From positions 310,001 through 374,000 of the forward strand of contig CAWBCC010000012.1 of assembly GCA_963787185.1 (NCBI GenBank): a DNA stretch of 64,000 nucleotides, read 5' to 3'. The stretch comes from JAJXZP01 sp963787185 (lineage in GTDB: Bacteria > Spirochaetota > Spirochaetia > Treponematales > Rectinemataceae). The notes beneath the pieces were generated by a model. It saw only the letters and a program-made list of their open reading frames with translations. It was not told the origin of the DNA and ran no database searches. A program made the translations under genes and the position numbers. Of the stretch, positions 34,628 through 44,067 are shown piece by piece (within the stretch, counting starts at the first letter, position 1; each line of letters starts with the position of its first letter).

Positions 34628-34854
34628 GCGAATGTACCGGGAGAGGCACCGAAGGCCATGTATTCCGACGGTTCGCTTCGCGACGCGCCCCTGCTGCGGC
34701 TCCATGAAGCCACAGTGGTCAAGAACGGCGCCCGCGTGCTGGACAGCCTCAGTCTCATCATTCGAAAGGGCGAGCACAGCGCCGTCCTCGGCCCAACGGC
34801 GCCGGGAAATCCTCGCTCATCAGGCTCATCGCCCGCCTCGATTATCCCTTGGAC
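34325..34854 (+). repeat. Right arm of the inverted duplication
   Basis: This 530-bp stretch matches the minus strand of 28072-28670. It covers the last third of the intact epimerase and the start of a broken ABC ATPase copy. Homology ends at CCTTGGAC, six bases before the AraC-type start codon. Confidence 0.9.
34658..34854 (+). pseudogene. 5' fragment of an ABC ATPase gene (inverted duplicate of 27442-28269)
   Basis: The first 47 codons repeat the start of the intact ATPase (MYSDGSLRDAPLL, HEATVVKNGARVLDS) with few changes. At the Walker A region one base is missing (CCCAACGGCGCC instead of CCCAAACGGAGCC), shifting the frame after VLGP. The homology then ends abruptly just before the AraC gene. 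The signature and Walker B parts are absent, so no ATPase can be made. Confidence 0.88.
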
Positions 34855-34860
34855 TGAAGA

Positions 34861-35751
34861 ATGGCGATCAATTCCTTCTTTAAGTACCTGAGCCATGGAG
34901 TCAGGGACGAAGCCTGGGGCCTCTACGGAACGACCGTAGGTGCCGTGGAGATATCTCCTGGTGATGAATATCCCTACCGCGCTTCCGAGCATCCTCCGGC
35001 ATACACCAAGAATTGGCAGTCCGGCCGAACTCTCAACGAATTCCGGTTCATCTACATTGCGAGAGGCGGAGGCCTTCTGCATTCGGACGGCGTCGAATAC
35101 AGCATTTCCGAGCGGACTCTTTTCGCGATCTTCCCCGGCGTCCACCACTGGTACCGCCCCGAGCTCGAACTCGGCTGGACCGAGTATTGGGTCGGCTTCG
35201 ACGGCGACATACCGCGGCGGATGGGCTCGCAAGGTTTTCTCGACGCGGCCAATCCCATCCTCGCCACGGGCGAAAGCGGCGCCTTCATGCCCGCTTTCAC
35301 GAATATCATGGACATCGCGCGAGAGGAGCGGCCCGGTTATCACCAGCTGCTAGGGGCATACGTGCTCGAGATATTAGCCCGCGCGCGCTACCGGGACGAA
35401 GAGCCGATCCAGGACCAAAGAATACGGGAGCTTGTCGAGAAAGTGAAAGAAATATTTCAAGAGCACATCTACGACAGCCTCGATGTCGAGGCTGTGGCGC
35501 GGGAACTGGGTCAGAACTACAAGAGTTTTCGCGAAGAGTTCAAGAACTATATGGGCCTCTCGCCCTATCAATATTTTCTTCATATGAAGATAAACAAGGC
35601 CAAGGAACTCTTGGGCGAGGGCATCTATTCGGTAAAGGAAGTCTCCTACAAGCTCGCCTTCCAGAACCCCTACTACTTTTCGCGCCTTTTCAAGAAGAAG
35701 ACGGGGGTGTCACCTTCGCAGTGGAACGGACTCTCTATACCCGAGTTCTAA
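34861..35751 (+). CDS. AraC-family transcriptional regulator
   Basis: The 296-residue protein has an N-terminal cupin-like sensing part (FRFIYIARGGGLLHSDGVEY, with HHWYRPELELGWTEYWVGF split as HHWYRPELEL and GWTEYWVGF) and a C-terminal pair of helix-turn-helices (SLDVEAVARELGQNYKSF; SVKEVSYKLAFQNPYYFSRL; FKKKTGVSPSQW). The ATG follows the inverted-duplication junction directly, so its native upstream region may have been replaced. It is the natural candidate to bind the shared boxes at 28697 and 32394 and activate the transporter (inference). Confidence 0.9.
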   Translation: MAINSFFKYLSHGVRDEAWGLYGTTVGAVEISPGDEYPYRASEHPPAYTKNWQSGRTLNEFRFIYIARGGGLLHSDGVEYSISERTLFAIFPGVHHWYRPELELGWTEYWVGFDGDIPRRMGSQGFLDAANPILATGESGAFMPAFTNIMDIAREERPGYHQLLGAYVLEILARARYRDEEPIQDQRIRELVEKVKEIFQEHIYDSLDVEAVARELGQNYKSFREEFKNYMGLSPYQYFLHMKINKAKELLGEGIYSVKEVSYKLAFQNPYYFSRLFKKKTGVSPSQWNGLSIPEF

Positions 35752-35755
35752 ACGC

Positions 35756-36877
35756 CTATCGCGCATCGCTCCTTCTCCCCGGCCCTTCCTGCATCTTCGC
35801 GAAAAGGTGATGATTCCGGTAGAGGTCTTTGTTCTCGTTGAGTATGACATTGTGCACTATGTCGACGCCGGCGGGCTTCCGATCCCGCCCCGTCTCGAGG
35901 ATGCTCTCCAAGAGCTTTACCGTGTAGTAACCCTGAAGTATGGGATTCTGGTAAATGACTGCGGTGAGGAGGCCCGTCTCGAGGTGTCGATGAGAGGAAG
36001 TGTCCAAGTCGTGGAGGAGGGTGAGAGTCGGCCTCATTCGGGATCGTTTTTCGAGGGCAGCGATAAACTGGGTGTTGAAGGCTGCTATGAGGTAGATGGC
36101 ATCGATGTCTTTTCTTTCGGCAACAATCTCGTCGAGCCTCGGCTGTACGTCCTTCGACCGGATGTCGCTGGATATTTCTTCCACCTCGCAATGGATTTTC
36201 CCGTAGCGCGCGCGCATCACCGAAAGAAAGCCCTCGAGCCGTTGATGGTTGATATCGGGGGCGCTCGAGTCGGAAGGCATCTCTTCCCGGGTTCCGATGA
36301 CCAGGACGCGGGCCGACTCTTTGAATGAAAGAGCCGTGCCGAGAAACTCGGCCGCGAGTCTCCCGCCGGCGCGATAATCGGAACCGATATAGCAGATACG
36401 CCTCGAATCGGGAGCGTCCACGTTGAGGGTGACGTAGGGGATGTCCGCATCCTCGATCCGGGCGAAAATGGACTTCATATCGTAGATCCACTGGTTGGCG
36501 AGACCTATCGCCTCCACCCCATCGGCGATCGCCGCGTCGAGCCGTTCCATGTACGCCGCCGAGTCGTACTCGGGAATCATATGGTAGTCGACCTTATAGT
36601 CCAGGGCGCGAATCTGCTGGGCCGCGATGGATATCCCTGTGCCGATGTCTTCCCAGAAGTAACGGGGCAGGCTAGAGGAGAAGACGGCTATCTTGCGCAG
36701 CCTGTTCCGGACCAGCACCTGCGAGGCCGCGTGAGGAACATACTCGACCTCCTTGGCGTAGGCGAGTATGCGGGCCTTGAGCTCCTTGGATACGTATCCA
36801 GTATCGTTGAGCGCACGGTGCACCGTGATGAGCGAGATGTGTAGGGCGTCGGCTATCTCCTGCTGAGTCACTCCCAT
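35756..36877 (-). CDS. LacI-family transcriptional regulator
   Basis: The 373 residues begin with a LacI helix-turn-helix and hinge (VTQQEIADALHISLITVHRA, then GYVSKELKARIL) followed by a periplasmic-binding-like effector domain (ASQVLVRNRLRKIAVFSSSL; YIGSDYRAGGRLAAEFLGTA). It is divergent from the oligosaccharide ABC operon across 188 bp, which contains a 20-bp dyad at 37023-37042. It probably represses that operon in the absence of the sugar. A TTGTAG-18-TAGACT pair (36933-36904, minus strand) is a possible promoter. Confidence 0.9.
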   Translation of the reverse strand: MGVTQQEIADALHISLITVHRALNDTGYVSKELKARILAYAKEVEYVPHAASQVLVRNRLRKIAVFSSSLPRYFWEDIGTGISIAAQQIRALDYKVDYHMIPEYDSAAYMERLDAAIADGVEAIGLANQWIYDMKSIFARIEDADIPYVTLNVDAPDSRRICYIGSDYRAGGRLAAEFLGTALSFKESARVLVIGTREEMPSDSSAPDINHQRLEGFLSVMRARYGKIHCEVEEISSDIRSKDVQPRLDEIVAERKDIDAIYLIAAFNTQFIAALEKRSRMRPTLTLLHDLDTSSHRHLETGLLTAVIYQNPILQGYYTVKLLESILETGRDRKPAGVDIVHNVILNENKDLYRNHHLFAKMQEGPGRRSDAR

Positions 36878-37004
36878 GACGTTTCCTTCTGTACCTCGGG
36901 TGGAGTCTAGCAGAAGCCGCCCGGAAGCTACAAGTCGGCAGTCGGACGAAAGTGCCCATTAAGTATTTATTCAAATAAGAGATAGCGAAATGGACAACTT
37001 TCCA

Positions 37005-37042
37005 TTGACAGTTTGGAATCCGTATGATAAACGTATATCATA
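37005..37042 (+). promoter_or_regulatory. Promoter with overlapping LacI-type operator
   Basis: TTGACA at 37005-37010 is followed by the dyad TATGATAAACGTATATCATA (37023-37042), whose half sites agree at nine of ten positions around a central CG, as in LacI-family operators. The dyad covers the -10 region (TAAACG at 37028-37033 with 17-bp spacing), so binding should block transcription. Confidence 0.6.
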
Positions 37043-37064
37043 TCATCACGAATGGAGGAAAGCG

Positions 37065-38300
37065 ATGAAGAAAGTCTTTGTCCTACTCTCCGGGCTCTTG
37101 CTCGCGGCGTCCGCGCTGGTCGCGCAGGGGACGACACTGAAGTTGTTCTTTTATAGTCCGGAACTGAGCGATCAGTACAACGACATGGCCAGGGAGTACA
37201 AGGCCGAGACCGGGAACACTTTGGACATCACGGTCCTGCAGGCGGATTACGTCACCGTCCTCCGCGCCAGGCTCAACTCGGGCGATATCCCCGATGTCTT
37301 TATGAGCAGCGCCTACGCCGACAACCAGACCTACAAGGATTATATCCTCGACCTCACCGGCCAGGACTTCATCAAGCAGATCGAGCCCACGGCTCTCATG
37401 GGCGTGACGGTGAAGGGCAGGGTCACGGGCTACCCCTTCCTGGTCCAGTCCCATTCCTTCATATACAACAAGAAGATCTTCGCCGACGCCGGCATCAAGG
37501 TTCTGCCCCGCACGATCAAGGAATACGAAGCGGTCTGCGAAAAGCTCCAGGCCAAGGGCATACAGCCCTTCGCGACCGGTTTCAAGGAGTGGTGGGTTCT
37601 GCCGCAGACAGCCTGGCAGGTGCTCGCCCCCATCAAAGACAAGTTCGGCGGCGACTACGCGACCTTCGTCGACAAGCTGAACGACGGCAGTCTCACGTTC
37701 AAGGATACCAAGGAGATGAAAAACGTCTTCGATGTCCTGGACATGATCAAGAAATTCGGGGGGCCCAAGCCCATGGAGTCCGATTTCAACGACCAGTGCT
37801 CCATGCTCGCCACCGGCCAGGTCGCGATGATTCATCAGGGCAACTGGGCCGAGGACACGATCCGCAAGATCAATCCCACCATCGACATCGGCTACCTTCT
37901 GGGACCCGTCGACGATTCTCCGGCCAAGGCCGGCATCATGTTCGATTCCAACCAGACCATCCGCGTCGCCAAGGACGGCAAGAACGTCAAGGAGGCCCTG
38001 GCATGGCTGCGCTGGCTCACCACTTCGAACTACGGCAAGAAGTGGGTACCCGGCATGATCAAGCAACTCTCCCCCATCAAGGGCGCCGAGGCTCCGAACG
38101 CCCAGCTCGCCCAGGCCACGGTGAAGCTGCTCGCGGCGAAGGCACCAAACTACTCCTGGTTCTACCAACGCTTCCCCACGGGCACGGAGCAGGCCCTGGG
38201 CCTCATCCTTCAGGGCTATTGCGCCGGCATCACGGATCGAGCACAGACTCTCGACAAACTGGACGCCGAGTATACCAAGATCGTCAACGCGTCAAAATAG
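37065..38300 (+). CDS. Carbohydrate ABC transporter substrate-binding protein (family 1)
   Basis: The 411-residue protein has a signal peptide (MKKVFVLLSGLLLAASALVA, cleaved before Gln) and a MalE/UgpB-like mature part: LKLFFYSPELSDQYNDMARE, LNSGDIPDVFMS, GYPFLVQSHSFIYNKKIF, GQVAMIHQGNWAED. I chose ATG 37065, with GGAGG 9 bases upstream; the frame is open further upstream through the operator. It heads an operon with two permeases and an alpha-xylosidase, which suggests a xylose-capped or alpha-linked oligosaccharide ligand. No ATPase gene is in the operon; a shared MsmX-type ATPase may be used. Confidence 0.9.
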   Translation: MKKVFVLLSGLLLAASALVAQGTTLKLFFYSPELSDQYNDMAREYKAETGNTLDITVLQADYVTVLRARLNSGDIPDVFMSSAYADNQTYKDYILDLTGQDFIKQIEPTALMGVTVKGRVTGYPFLVQSHSFIYNKKIFADAGIKVLPRTIKEYEAVCEKLQAKGIQPFATGFKEWWVLPQTAWQVLAPIKDKFGGDYATFVDKLNDGSLTFKDTKEMKNVFDVLDMIKKFGGPKPMESDFNDQCSMLATGQVAMIHQGNWAEDTIRKINPTIDIGYLLGPVDDSPAKAGIMFDSNQTIRVAKDGKNVKEALAWLRWLTTSNYGKKWVPGMIKQLSPIKGAEAPNAQLAQATVKLLAAKAPNYSWFYQRFPTGTEQALGLILQGYCAGITDRAQTLDKLDAEYTKIVNASK

Positions 38301-38341
38301 GAACGGTACTGGGGCGATCCCGGAATAGCGACCGTCAACAT

Positions 38342-38413
38342 CGCGGAGCGGCACAGAGGGGAAATAGGGTGGATGAAATTGCTCCCCCTCGTTTTTCCTC
38401 TGTGCTCTCCGCG
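38342..38413 (+). other. Intercistronic stem-loop between binding protein and permease
   Basis: CGCGGAGCGGCACAGAGG pairs with CCTCTGTGCTCTCCGCG with two mismatches across a ~38-base loop. There is no T-run. Hairpins at this position in malE-malF-like operons protect upstream mRNA or reduce permease expression; that role is inferred here. Confidence 0.5.
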
Positions 38414-38445
38414 GCTTTCTATCTCGTCCATGACAGGCAGGCGGT

Positions 38446-39363
38446 ATGAGATCAAAGGGCAGCGGAGTACATCGACACGGTCGCGGTGCGGCCCGCCTTC
38501 GTCGCGCTCTCGAGTTCATCGGTTTCACGATACCGGCCTTTCTCGCTGTCCTGGCCTTCGTCGAGATTCCCTTTTTGATGAGCTTCGGCTACTCCTTTAC
38601 CAAGTGGAACGGTCTGGACAAGGTTCCCAAGTTCGTCGGGCTCGCGAACTACAGGGAGCTTCTGACCGCCGACCCGGACATGATCTCCGCTTTGGTCTTC
38701 ACTCTCATTTTCACGGTCGTCATGGTCGCTGCGACCAATGCCATCGCCCTGCTCCTGGCCGTCATCCTCGACGGAGACATCAAAGGAAAGAACGCGCTCC
38801 GCGCCGCCTTCTTTGTCCCGAACATCATAAGCCTCATCATCATAGGCTACATCTGGCGCTTCATTTTTTCCAAGGCCTTCGATTCGTTCTACGCGACGAC
38901 GCATCTCGCGGTCTTCGAGCTGAGCTGGCTCGGCGATCCCAAGCTCGCCTTCGCGAGCGTGCTCATCGTCTCCGTCTGGCAGGCAATCGGCTTCTATATG
39001 GTCATCTACATCGCCGGGCTCCAGACCGTGCCCCGCGATCTCCTGGAGGCGGCCGTGATGGACGGCGCGAACAGGGCGACGCGGTTCTTTCGCATAACGC
39101 TGCCCATGATCCTGCCCTCGGTGACGATCTGCCTCTTCTACTCCCTCTCCAATTCCCTCAAGACCTTCGACGTGATCTTCAGCCTGACCTTCGGAGGTCC
39201 CGGAAGCTCGACCAGCAGCATCGCCCTCGACATCTACAAGACCGCTTTCGGCGAAAGCCGATTCGGCTACGGCGCGGCCAAGTCTGTGGCGCTGTTCATT
39301 CTCATATTGGCGGTCACCCTCGTGCAGCTGTCGGCGTTCAAGCGCAGGGAGGTCGAGGCATGA
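38446..39363 (+). CDS. Carbohydrate ABC transporter permease (MalF/UgpA-like)
   Basis: The 305 residues have six membrane segments and the EAA loop as DLLEAAVMDGANRATRFF, followed by ITLPMILPSV. LAFVEIPFLMSFGYSFTKWN at the N-terminus is typical of the first permease of family-1 sugar transporters. Its stop overlaps the start of the second permease (ATGA). Confidence 0.92.
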   Translation: MRSKGSGVHRHGRGAARLRRALEFIGFTIPAFLAVLAFVEIPFLMSFGYSFTKWNGLDKVPKFVGLANYRELLTADPDMISALVFTLIFTVVMVAATNAIALLLAVILDGDIKGKNALRAAFFVPNIISLIIIGYIWRFIFSKAFDSFYATTHLAVFELSWLGDPKLAFASVLIVSVWQAIGFYMVIYIAGLQTVPRDLLEAAVMDGANRATRFFRITLPMILPSVTICLFYSLSNSLKTFDVIFSLTFGGPGSSTSSIALDIYKTAFGESRFGYGAAKSVALFILILAVTLVQLSAFKRREVEA

Positions 39364-40190
39364 AGAAGCGCGGGGCGGCCCCTCTCCTCCTCGGAATCCT
39401 TCTGGGCCTGGTTGCGTTGATCTACCTCTATCCGCTGTTTCTCGTCGCGATCAACTCGGCCAAGACCTTCGCCGAGATCATGGCGAACGTCGTGGCTCTG
39501 CCCAAGGTTCCGACCCTCGCCAACTATATGAACGCCTTCCGCCTCATGGAGTACCCGAGGCTCTTCCTGAACACCCTCGTGGCCACGAGCCTGGGGACGG
39601 GCGGCGTGGTTCTCCTCAGCTCGCTGGCGGGCTATAAGCTCTCGCGCACCAAGACCCGCTACAGCTGGTTCGTCTTCCTCCTCTGCGTGGCGCCGATGAT
39701 GATTCCCTTCCAGTCCTTCATGATCGCCCTGGTCAAGGTAGCCAAGACCGCTCATCTCACCAACTCGGTGTTCGGCCTCGGGGTGATCTATTGGGGGCTC
39801 GGCGTGCCGCTCTCCCTTTTCATGTACCATGGCTTCGCGAAAACCGTGCCGCAGGAACTCGACGAAAGCGCGATGATCGACGGCTGCCCTCCGTTCCGGG
39901 CCTTCTTCAAAGTAATTTTCCCCTTGCTCAAACCCGTGACGGTCTCGGTCATCGTGATAAACGCCATGTGGATGTGGAACGACTTTCTCCTGCCGCTCCT
40001 CGTATTGAGCGGCGCCAAGAGCTCCATGACCCTCCAGCTCGCCGCCTACAATTTCTTCGGGCAGTACAAGATCGAATGGCACTATGCGATGGCGGGAGTC
40101 CTCCTCACCATCGCACCCGCCATCGTTTTCTACCTCGCCCTGCAAAAGCACATAATAAAGGGCATGATGGCCGGCGCGGTCAAGGCCTAG
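39360..40190 (+). CDS. Carbohydrate ABC transporter permease (MalG/UgpE-like)
   Basis: The 276-residue partner permease starts at the ATG overlapping the upstream stop. It has six membrane segments, the EAA motif QELDESAMIDGCPPFRAFF and the C-terminal KHIIKGMMAGAVKA common to MalG-like proteins. The frame is open upstream of 39360, but that portion is a shadow of the first permease. Confidence 0.92.
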   Translation: MKKRGAAPLLLGILLGLVALIYLYPLFLVAINSAKTFAEIMANVVALPKVPTLANYMNAFRLMEYPRLFLNTLVATSLGTGGVVLLSSLAGYKLSRTKTRYSWFVFLLCVAPMMIPFQSFMIALVKVAKTAHLTNSVFGLGVIYWGLGVPLSLFMYHGFAKTVPQELDESAMIDGCPPFRAFFKVIFPLLKPVTVSVIVINAMWMWNDFLLPLLVLSGAKSSMTLQLAAYNFFGQYKIEWHYAMAGVLLTIAPAIVFYLALQKHIIKGMMAGAVKA

Positions 40191-40254
40191 GGCCGGCGGC
40201 GTTTCGACTTCACCGCCGCAGCGTCGCGCCTCGCGCAAAAAGGGAGATCTCATC

Positions 40255-42585
40255 ATGAAGTTCACCGACGGTTACTGGGGGCTCCGGGAGGGCGTGAGGC
40301 TTTCGAGCCCCGCCCAGGCACTGGACATCGTCCGGGAGGACGGAAGCCTCCTCGTCTACGCTCCCTGCAGGGCCGTGCCGCACCGCGGCGACACGTTGAA
40401 CACTCCCGTGATTTCGTACCGCTTCGGCTCGCCTCTGCCCGGGGTCATACGCGTCGAGATGGTCCACTGGAGGGGCGCGCGTCCGAGGGGCCCCGACTTC
40501 GAGGTCGCCTCGGTTCCGGACTATTCGCCCGACGTCGAGATCGGATCCGCGAAGGCGAATCTCGTCTCGGGCGGGTTGAGCGTCTCGATCGGACGCGAGG
40601 GCGGCTGGTCGATGGACTTCTTCTACGACGGGGAAAGAATGACCGGCTCGGGCCCGGGCCATGCCGGGCACGTCCTCGACCATGACAGGAGCTTCATGCG
40701 CGAACAGCTCGATCTGGCCGTCGGCGAGTGCATCTACGGGCTCGGAGAGCGTTTCACCCCCTTCGTCAAGAACGGGCAGGTCGTGGACATGTGGAACGAG
40801 GACGGGGGCACGAGCTCTGAGCAGGCCTACAAGAACGTTCCCCTGTACCTCTCCGACCGGGGCTACGGAGTGTTCGTCGCCAATCCCGGTAAGGTTTCCT
40901 TCGAGATCGGCTCCGAGGTGGTTTCGCGGGTCCAGTTCTCCGTCCCCGGAGAGCGGCTCGACTACTACCTCATCGGCGGCCCGAGTCCCAAGGAAGTCCT
41001 GATGCGTTATGCGGAACTTACCGGCAAACCGGCGCTCCCCCCGCGCTGGTCATTCGGACTCTGGCTTACCACCTCCTTCACCACCTCGTACGACGAAGCC
41101 ACGGTCAATTCCTTCATCGACGGCATGCGTGAGCGGGACATCCCCCTGCACGTATTCCACTTCGACTGCTTCTGGATGCGCGAATTCCAATGGTGCGACT
41201 TCGAATGGGACCGCCGTCAGTTCCCCGACCCCGAGGCCATGCTCCGCCGCCTCAAGGCCAAGGGTCTGCGAATCTGTCTCTGGATCAATCCCTACATCGC
41301 GCAGAAATCTCCGCTCTTCGACGAAGGCATGGAGTCGGGCTATCTCGTGAAACGGCCCGACGGAAGCGTCTGGCAGTGGGATCGCTGGCAGGCGGGCATG
41401 GGTCTCGTGGACTTCACCAATCCCCGGGCCGCCGTCTGGTTCAAGGAAAAACTGCGCCGACTCCTGCGAATGGGAGTCGACTGCTTCAAGACCGACTTCG
41501 GCGAGCGCATTCCGATCGATGTGGTCTACCACGACGGCTCCGACTCCGAGCGGATGCACAACTACTACACCTATCTCTACAACAAAACCGTCTTCGAGCT
41601 GCTCGAGGAGGAGTGCGGGCGCAACCGGGCCCTGCTCTTCGCACGATCCGCCACGGCCGGCAGCCAGAAATTTCCCGTGCACTGGGGCGGGGATTGTTCG
41701 GCCACCTACGAGTCGATGGCGGAGACGCTGCGCGGCGGCCTCTCGCTCGGCCTCTCGGGTTTCGGATTTTGGAGCCACGACATCTCGGGCTTCGAGAAGA
41801 CGGCCACGGCCGATCTCTACAAGCGCTGGGTCGCCTTCGGCCTTCTGTCGTCGCACTCGAGGCTTCACGGCAACGAGTCCTACCGCGTGCCCTGGCTTTT
41901 CGACGAGGAGGCTGTCGAAGTTCTGCGCTTCTTCGCGAAACTCAAGAGCCGGCTCATGCCCTACATTTTCTCCCATGCCGTCGAGGCATCGCGGCTCGGC
42001 CTGCCCATGATGCGGGCCATGTTCCTGGAATTCCCCGAGGATCCGGCCTGCTCGTATCTCGATCGCCAGTACCTTCTGGGCCCCTCCCTGCTCGTCGCGC
42101 CCGTATTCTCGGCCGACGGAGAACTCTCCTATTACCTTCCCTCCGGCCGCTGGACCAACATCCTCTCCAACGTCGTGGTCGAGGGAAGTCGTTGGCTCCG
42201 TGAGAAGCACGATTACATGAGCCTTCCGCTCATGGCTCGGCCCGGCTCCCTGATCCCGATGGGCCGGGAGGACGGCGGACCCGACTACGATTACGCGGCC
42301 GGAGTCGCATTCCACCTCTTCGAACTGGCCGATGGAGCCGAGTCCTCTGCGGTGGTCCACGACGAGGACGGCAAGCTGCGGCTCCATGTGCGCGCCGCGC
42401 GCAGGGGAGGGCGGATCGAGGTCGAGGCCATGGGCGACACCGGCGACTGGAGTCTCGTCCTGCGAAATCTGCACTCCGTCGCTTCGGTCTCCGGAGGCAG
42501 GGCCGAGGCCGATCCCCAGGGGCTTCGGATTCGAGTCGCGGGGAGCCCGGGAGCGGGGCCCGCTCGGCTCGACATCGTCTTCTAG
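40255..42585 (+). CDS. yicI: Alpha-xylosidase, glycoside hydrolase family 31 (YicI-like)
   Basis: The 776 residues follow the YicI layout: N-terminal beta domain with YGLGERFTPFVKNGQVVD, barrel entry PPRWSFGLWLTTSFTTSYDE, VFHFDCFWMREFQWCDF, and the nucleophile Asp414 in CFKTDFGERIP. WGGDCSATYESMAETLRGG and FGFWSHDISGF follow, the acid/base Asp lying in these segments. YicI-type enzymes release alpha-xylose from isoprimeverose or xyloglucan oligosaccharides in the cytoplasm. There is no signal peptide, so it acts on sugars imported by the transporter encoded just upstream. Confidence 0.93.
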   Translation: MKFTDGYWGLREGVRLSSPAQALDIVREDGSLLVYAPCRAVPHRGDTLNTPVISYRFGSPLPGVIRVEMVHWRGARPRGPDFEVASVPDYSPDVEIGSAKANLVSGGLSVSIGREGGWSMDFFYDGERMTGSGPGHAGHVLDHDRSFMREQLDLAVGECIYGLGERFTPFVKNGQVVDMWNEDGGTSSEQAYKNVPLYLSDRGYGVFVANPGKVSFEIGSEVVSRVQFSVPGERLDYYLIGGPSPKEVLMRYAELTGKPALPPRWSFGLWLTTSFTTSYDEATVNSFIDGMRERDIPLHVFHFDCFWMREFQWCDFEWDRRQFPDPEAMLRRLKAKGLRICLWINPYIAQKSPLFDEGMESGYLVKRPDGSVWQWDRWQAGMGLVDFTNPRAAVWFKEKLRRLLRMGVDCFKTDFGERIPIDVVYHDGSDSERMHNYYTYLYNKTVFELLEEECGRNRALLFARSATAGSQKFPVHWGGDCSATYESMAETLRGGLSLGLSGFGFWSHDISGFEKTATADLYKRWVAFGLLSSHSRLHGNESYRVPWLFDEEAVEVLRFFAKLKSRLMPYIFSHAVEASRLGLPMMRAMFLEFPEDPACSYLDRQYLLGPSLLVAPVFSADGELSYYLPSGRWTNILSNVVVEGSRWLREKHDYMSLPLMARPGSLIPMGREDGGPDYDYAAGVAFHLFELADGAESSAVVHDEDGKLRLHVRAARRGGRIEVEAMGDTGDWSLVLRNLHSVASVSGGRAEADPQGLRIRVAGSPGAGPARLDIVF

Positions 42586-42696
42586 TCCGGTCCGACTCCG
42601 AGAGCCGGCCTGCGGCTCGCCCCGCAGCGACACGACAATCACTTCCTTGATCCGACTGCGAAGCAGTAAGAGCTACCATGAATTGTCCTCCGTCCT

Positions 42697-42721
42697 TTCG
42701 CGGCTGGCCGAAAACCGCGAA
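42697..42721. promoter_or_regulatory. Inverted repeat upstream of the MFS-kinase operon
   Basis: TTCGCGG (42697-42703) and CCGCGAA (42715-42721) form a 7-bp dyad with an 11-bp spacer. A TAGGAT -10-like hexamer follows at 42728-42733. It may be a regulator site for the MFS and kinase genes. Confidence 0.35.
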
Positions 42722-42789
42722 GGATGCTAGGATCGTGCGAGTTGCCCTATGCCCAGTGCGGCCAATTCAACATCGTGCGGAGGTATTTC

Positions 42790-44067
42790 ATGGAAGAACG
42801 GGGAGTGAAAATCTATCCCTACCGCTGGGTGGTTCTCGTCGCCTTCATGCTCGTCAATATCATGGTCCAGGTGTTGTGGATATGCTACGCTCCGATCGCC
42901 TCCGTCGCGGCCGCGGCCTATGGGGTGAAGAGAGAAGATATCGACCTGCTCGCCAACCTCTTCATGCTCATTTACATACCGATCTCCTTCCCCGCCGCGT
43001 GGGCCATCGATACTTTCGGCTTCAAGAAGGCGGTCGGCTTCGGCTCGACTCTCATGGCTGCCTTCGCCCTTCTGCGGGCCGCATTCCCTTTCAGCTATGC
43101 GGCGGCGCTCGTCGGGGCGATCGGGATCTCCGTGGGGCAGCCTTTCCTTCTCAATGCCTTCACCAAACTGGCGGCCCAATGGTTTCCGCAAAAGCAGCGC
43201 GCGACCGTCATCGGGGTCATATTCCTGTCCTTGTTCGCCGGAATCGGACTGGGAGAGACGCTCAGTCCCGCCCTGACGGCGAGCGCCGGCTTCGCCGGGA
43301 TGCAGATGATTTTCGGGATCGTGACGGTGGCCGTCACTTCGCTGTTTCTCGTCTTTGCGCGGGCGAATCCTCCCACGCCCGCCAGCCCTCCGGGAGAGCA
43401 GCCGCGCGCGCTGGTGCTCGACGGCCTGAGGCAGATGCTCAAGGACCGCGACGTCTACCTGCTGTCGCTGGCCCTGTTCCTGGGCAGCGGCATCGTCAAC
43501 GGCGTCTTCACCTTGATCGACGGCATCGATCAGGAAAAATCACTCTCCGTGTCCCAGGGCGCCTCCCTCACGGCCGTCCTGCTTCTGGGCGGCATCGCGG
43601 GGAGCGTCGTGCTGCCCGCGATCTCGGACGCGATCAGGCGGCGCAAGCCTCTCATCATCGCAGGCATTTTCCTGTCCGTGCCCGCCACCTTCGGGCTGGC
43701 CCTGGGCCGGAACTACATATTCGAGATCGTCAGTTTCTTCATCATGGGATTCTGCATCACCGGGCTCACGCCCGTCGCCTACCAGTACGGAGCGGAGATC
43801 ACCCATCCCGCCCCCGAAGGAACGAGCAACGGCATCTTTGCTCTGGTGGTGCAGGCATCCGGTTTCCTGATCCTGCTCATGGACGGGCTCAAGAACGCCT
43901 TCAGGAACTCCTATATGCCTTCCATCATGGGGCTCGCGATACTTCTTGCGGCAAGCGGCCTTCTGCTCGTCTTCGTCAGGGAGTCGCCCGAAATGCGCCG
44001 GCGCGCCGCTTCCGCCGCGCATGAGGACGCGTTGCCCGAAAACCAATGGCTGGAAAGGCAAAGATAA
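42790..44067 (+). CDS. MFS transporter (FLVCR/DIRC2-like membrane carrier)
   Basis: The 425-residue protein has about 12 membrane segments. PYRWVVLVAFMLVNIMVQVL starts helix 1, and NLFMLIYIPISFPAAWAIDT, GQPFLLNAFTKLAAQWFP and the C-terminal half PVAYQYGAEITHPAPEGTSN resemble MFS carriers of the FLVCR type. I chose ATG 42790, with GGAGG 7 bases upstream. Its end overlaps the start of a soluble sensor kinase by 22 bp, so the two products are made together. Substrate unknown. Confidence 0.82.
   Translation: MEERGVKIYPYRWVVLVAFMLVNIMVQVLWICYAPIASVAAAAYGVKREDIDLLANLFMLIYIPISFPAAWAIDTFGFKKAVGFGSTLMAAFALLRAAFPFSYAAALVGAIGISVGQPFLLNAFTKLAAQWFPQKQRATVIGVIFLSLFAGIGLGETLSPALTASAGFAGMQMIFGIVTVAVTSLFLVFARANPPTPASPPGEQPRALVLDGLRQMLKDRDVYLLSLALFLGSGIVNGVFTLIDGIDQEKSLSVSQGASLTAVLLLGGIAGSVVLPAISDAIRRRKPLIIAGIFLSVPATFGLALGRNYIFEIVSFFIMGFCITGLTPVAYQYGAEITHPAPEGTSNGIFALVVQASGFLILLMDGLKNAFRNSYMPSIMGLAILLAASGLLLVFVRESPEMRRRAASAAHEDALPENQWLERQR

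Noticed and set aside
28072..34854. Composite transposon bounded by insertion sequences
   Set aside because: The arms hold pieces of an epimerase and an ATPase, with no transposase, terminal inverted repeats or target duplications visible.
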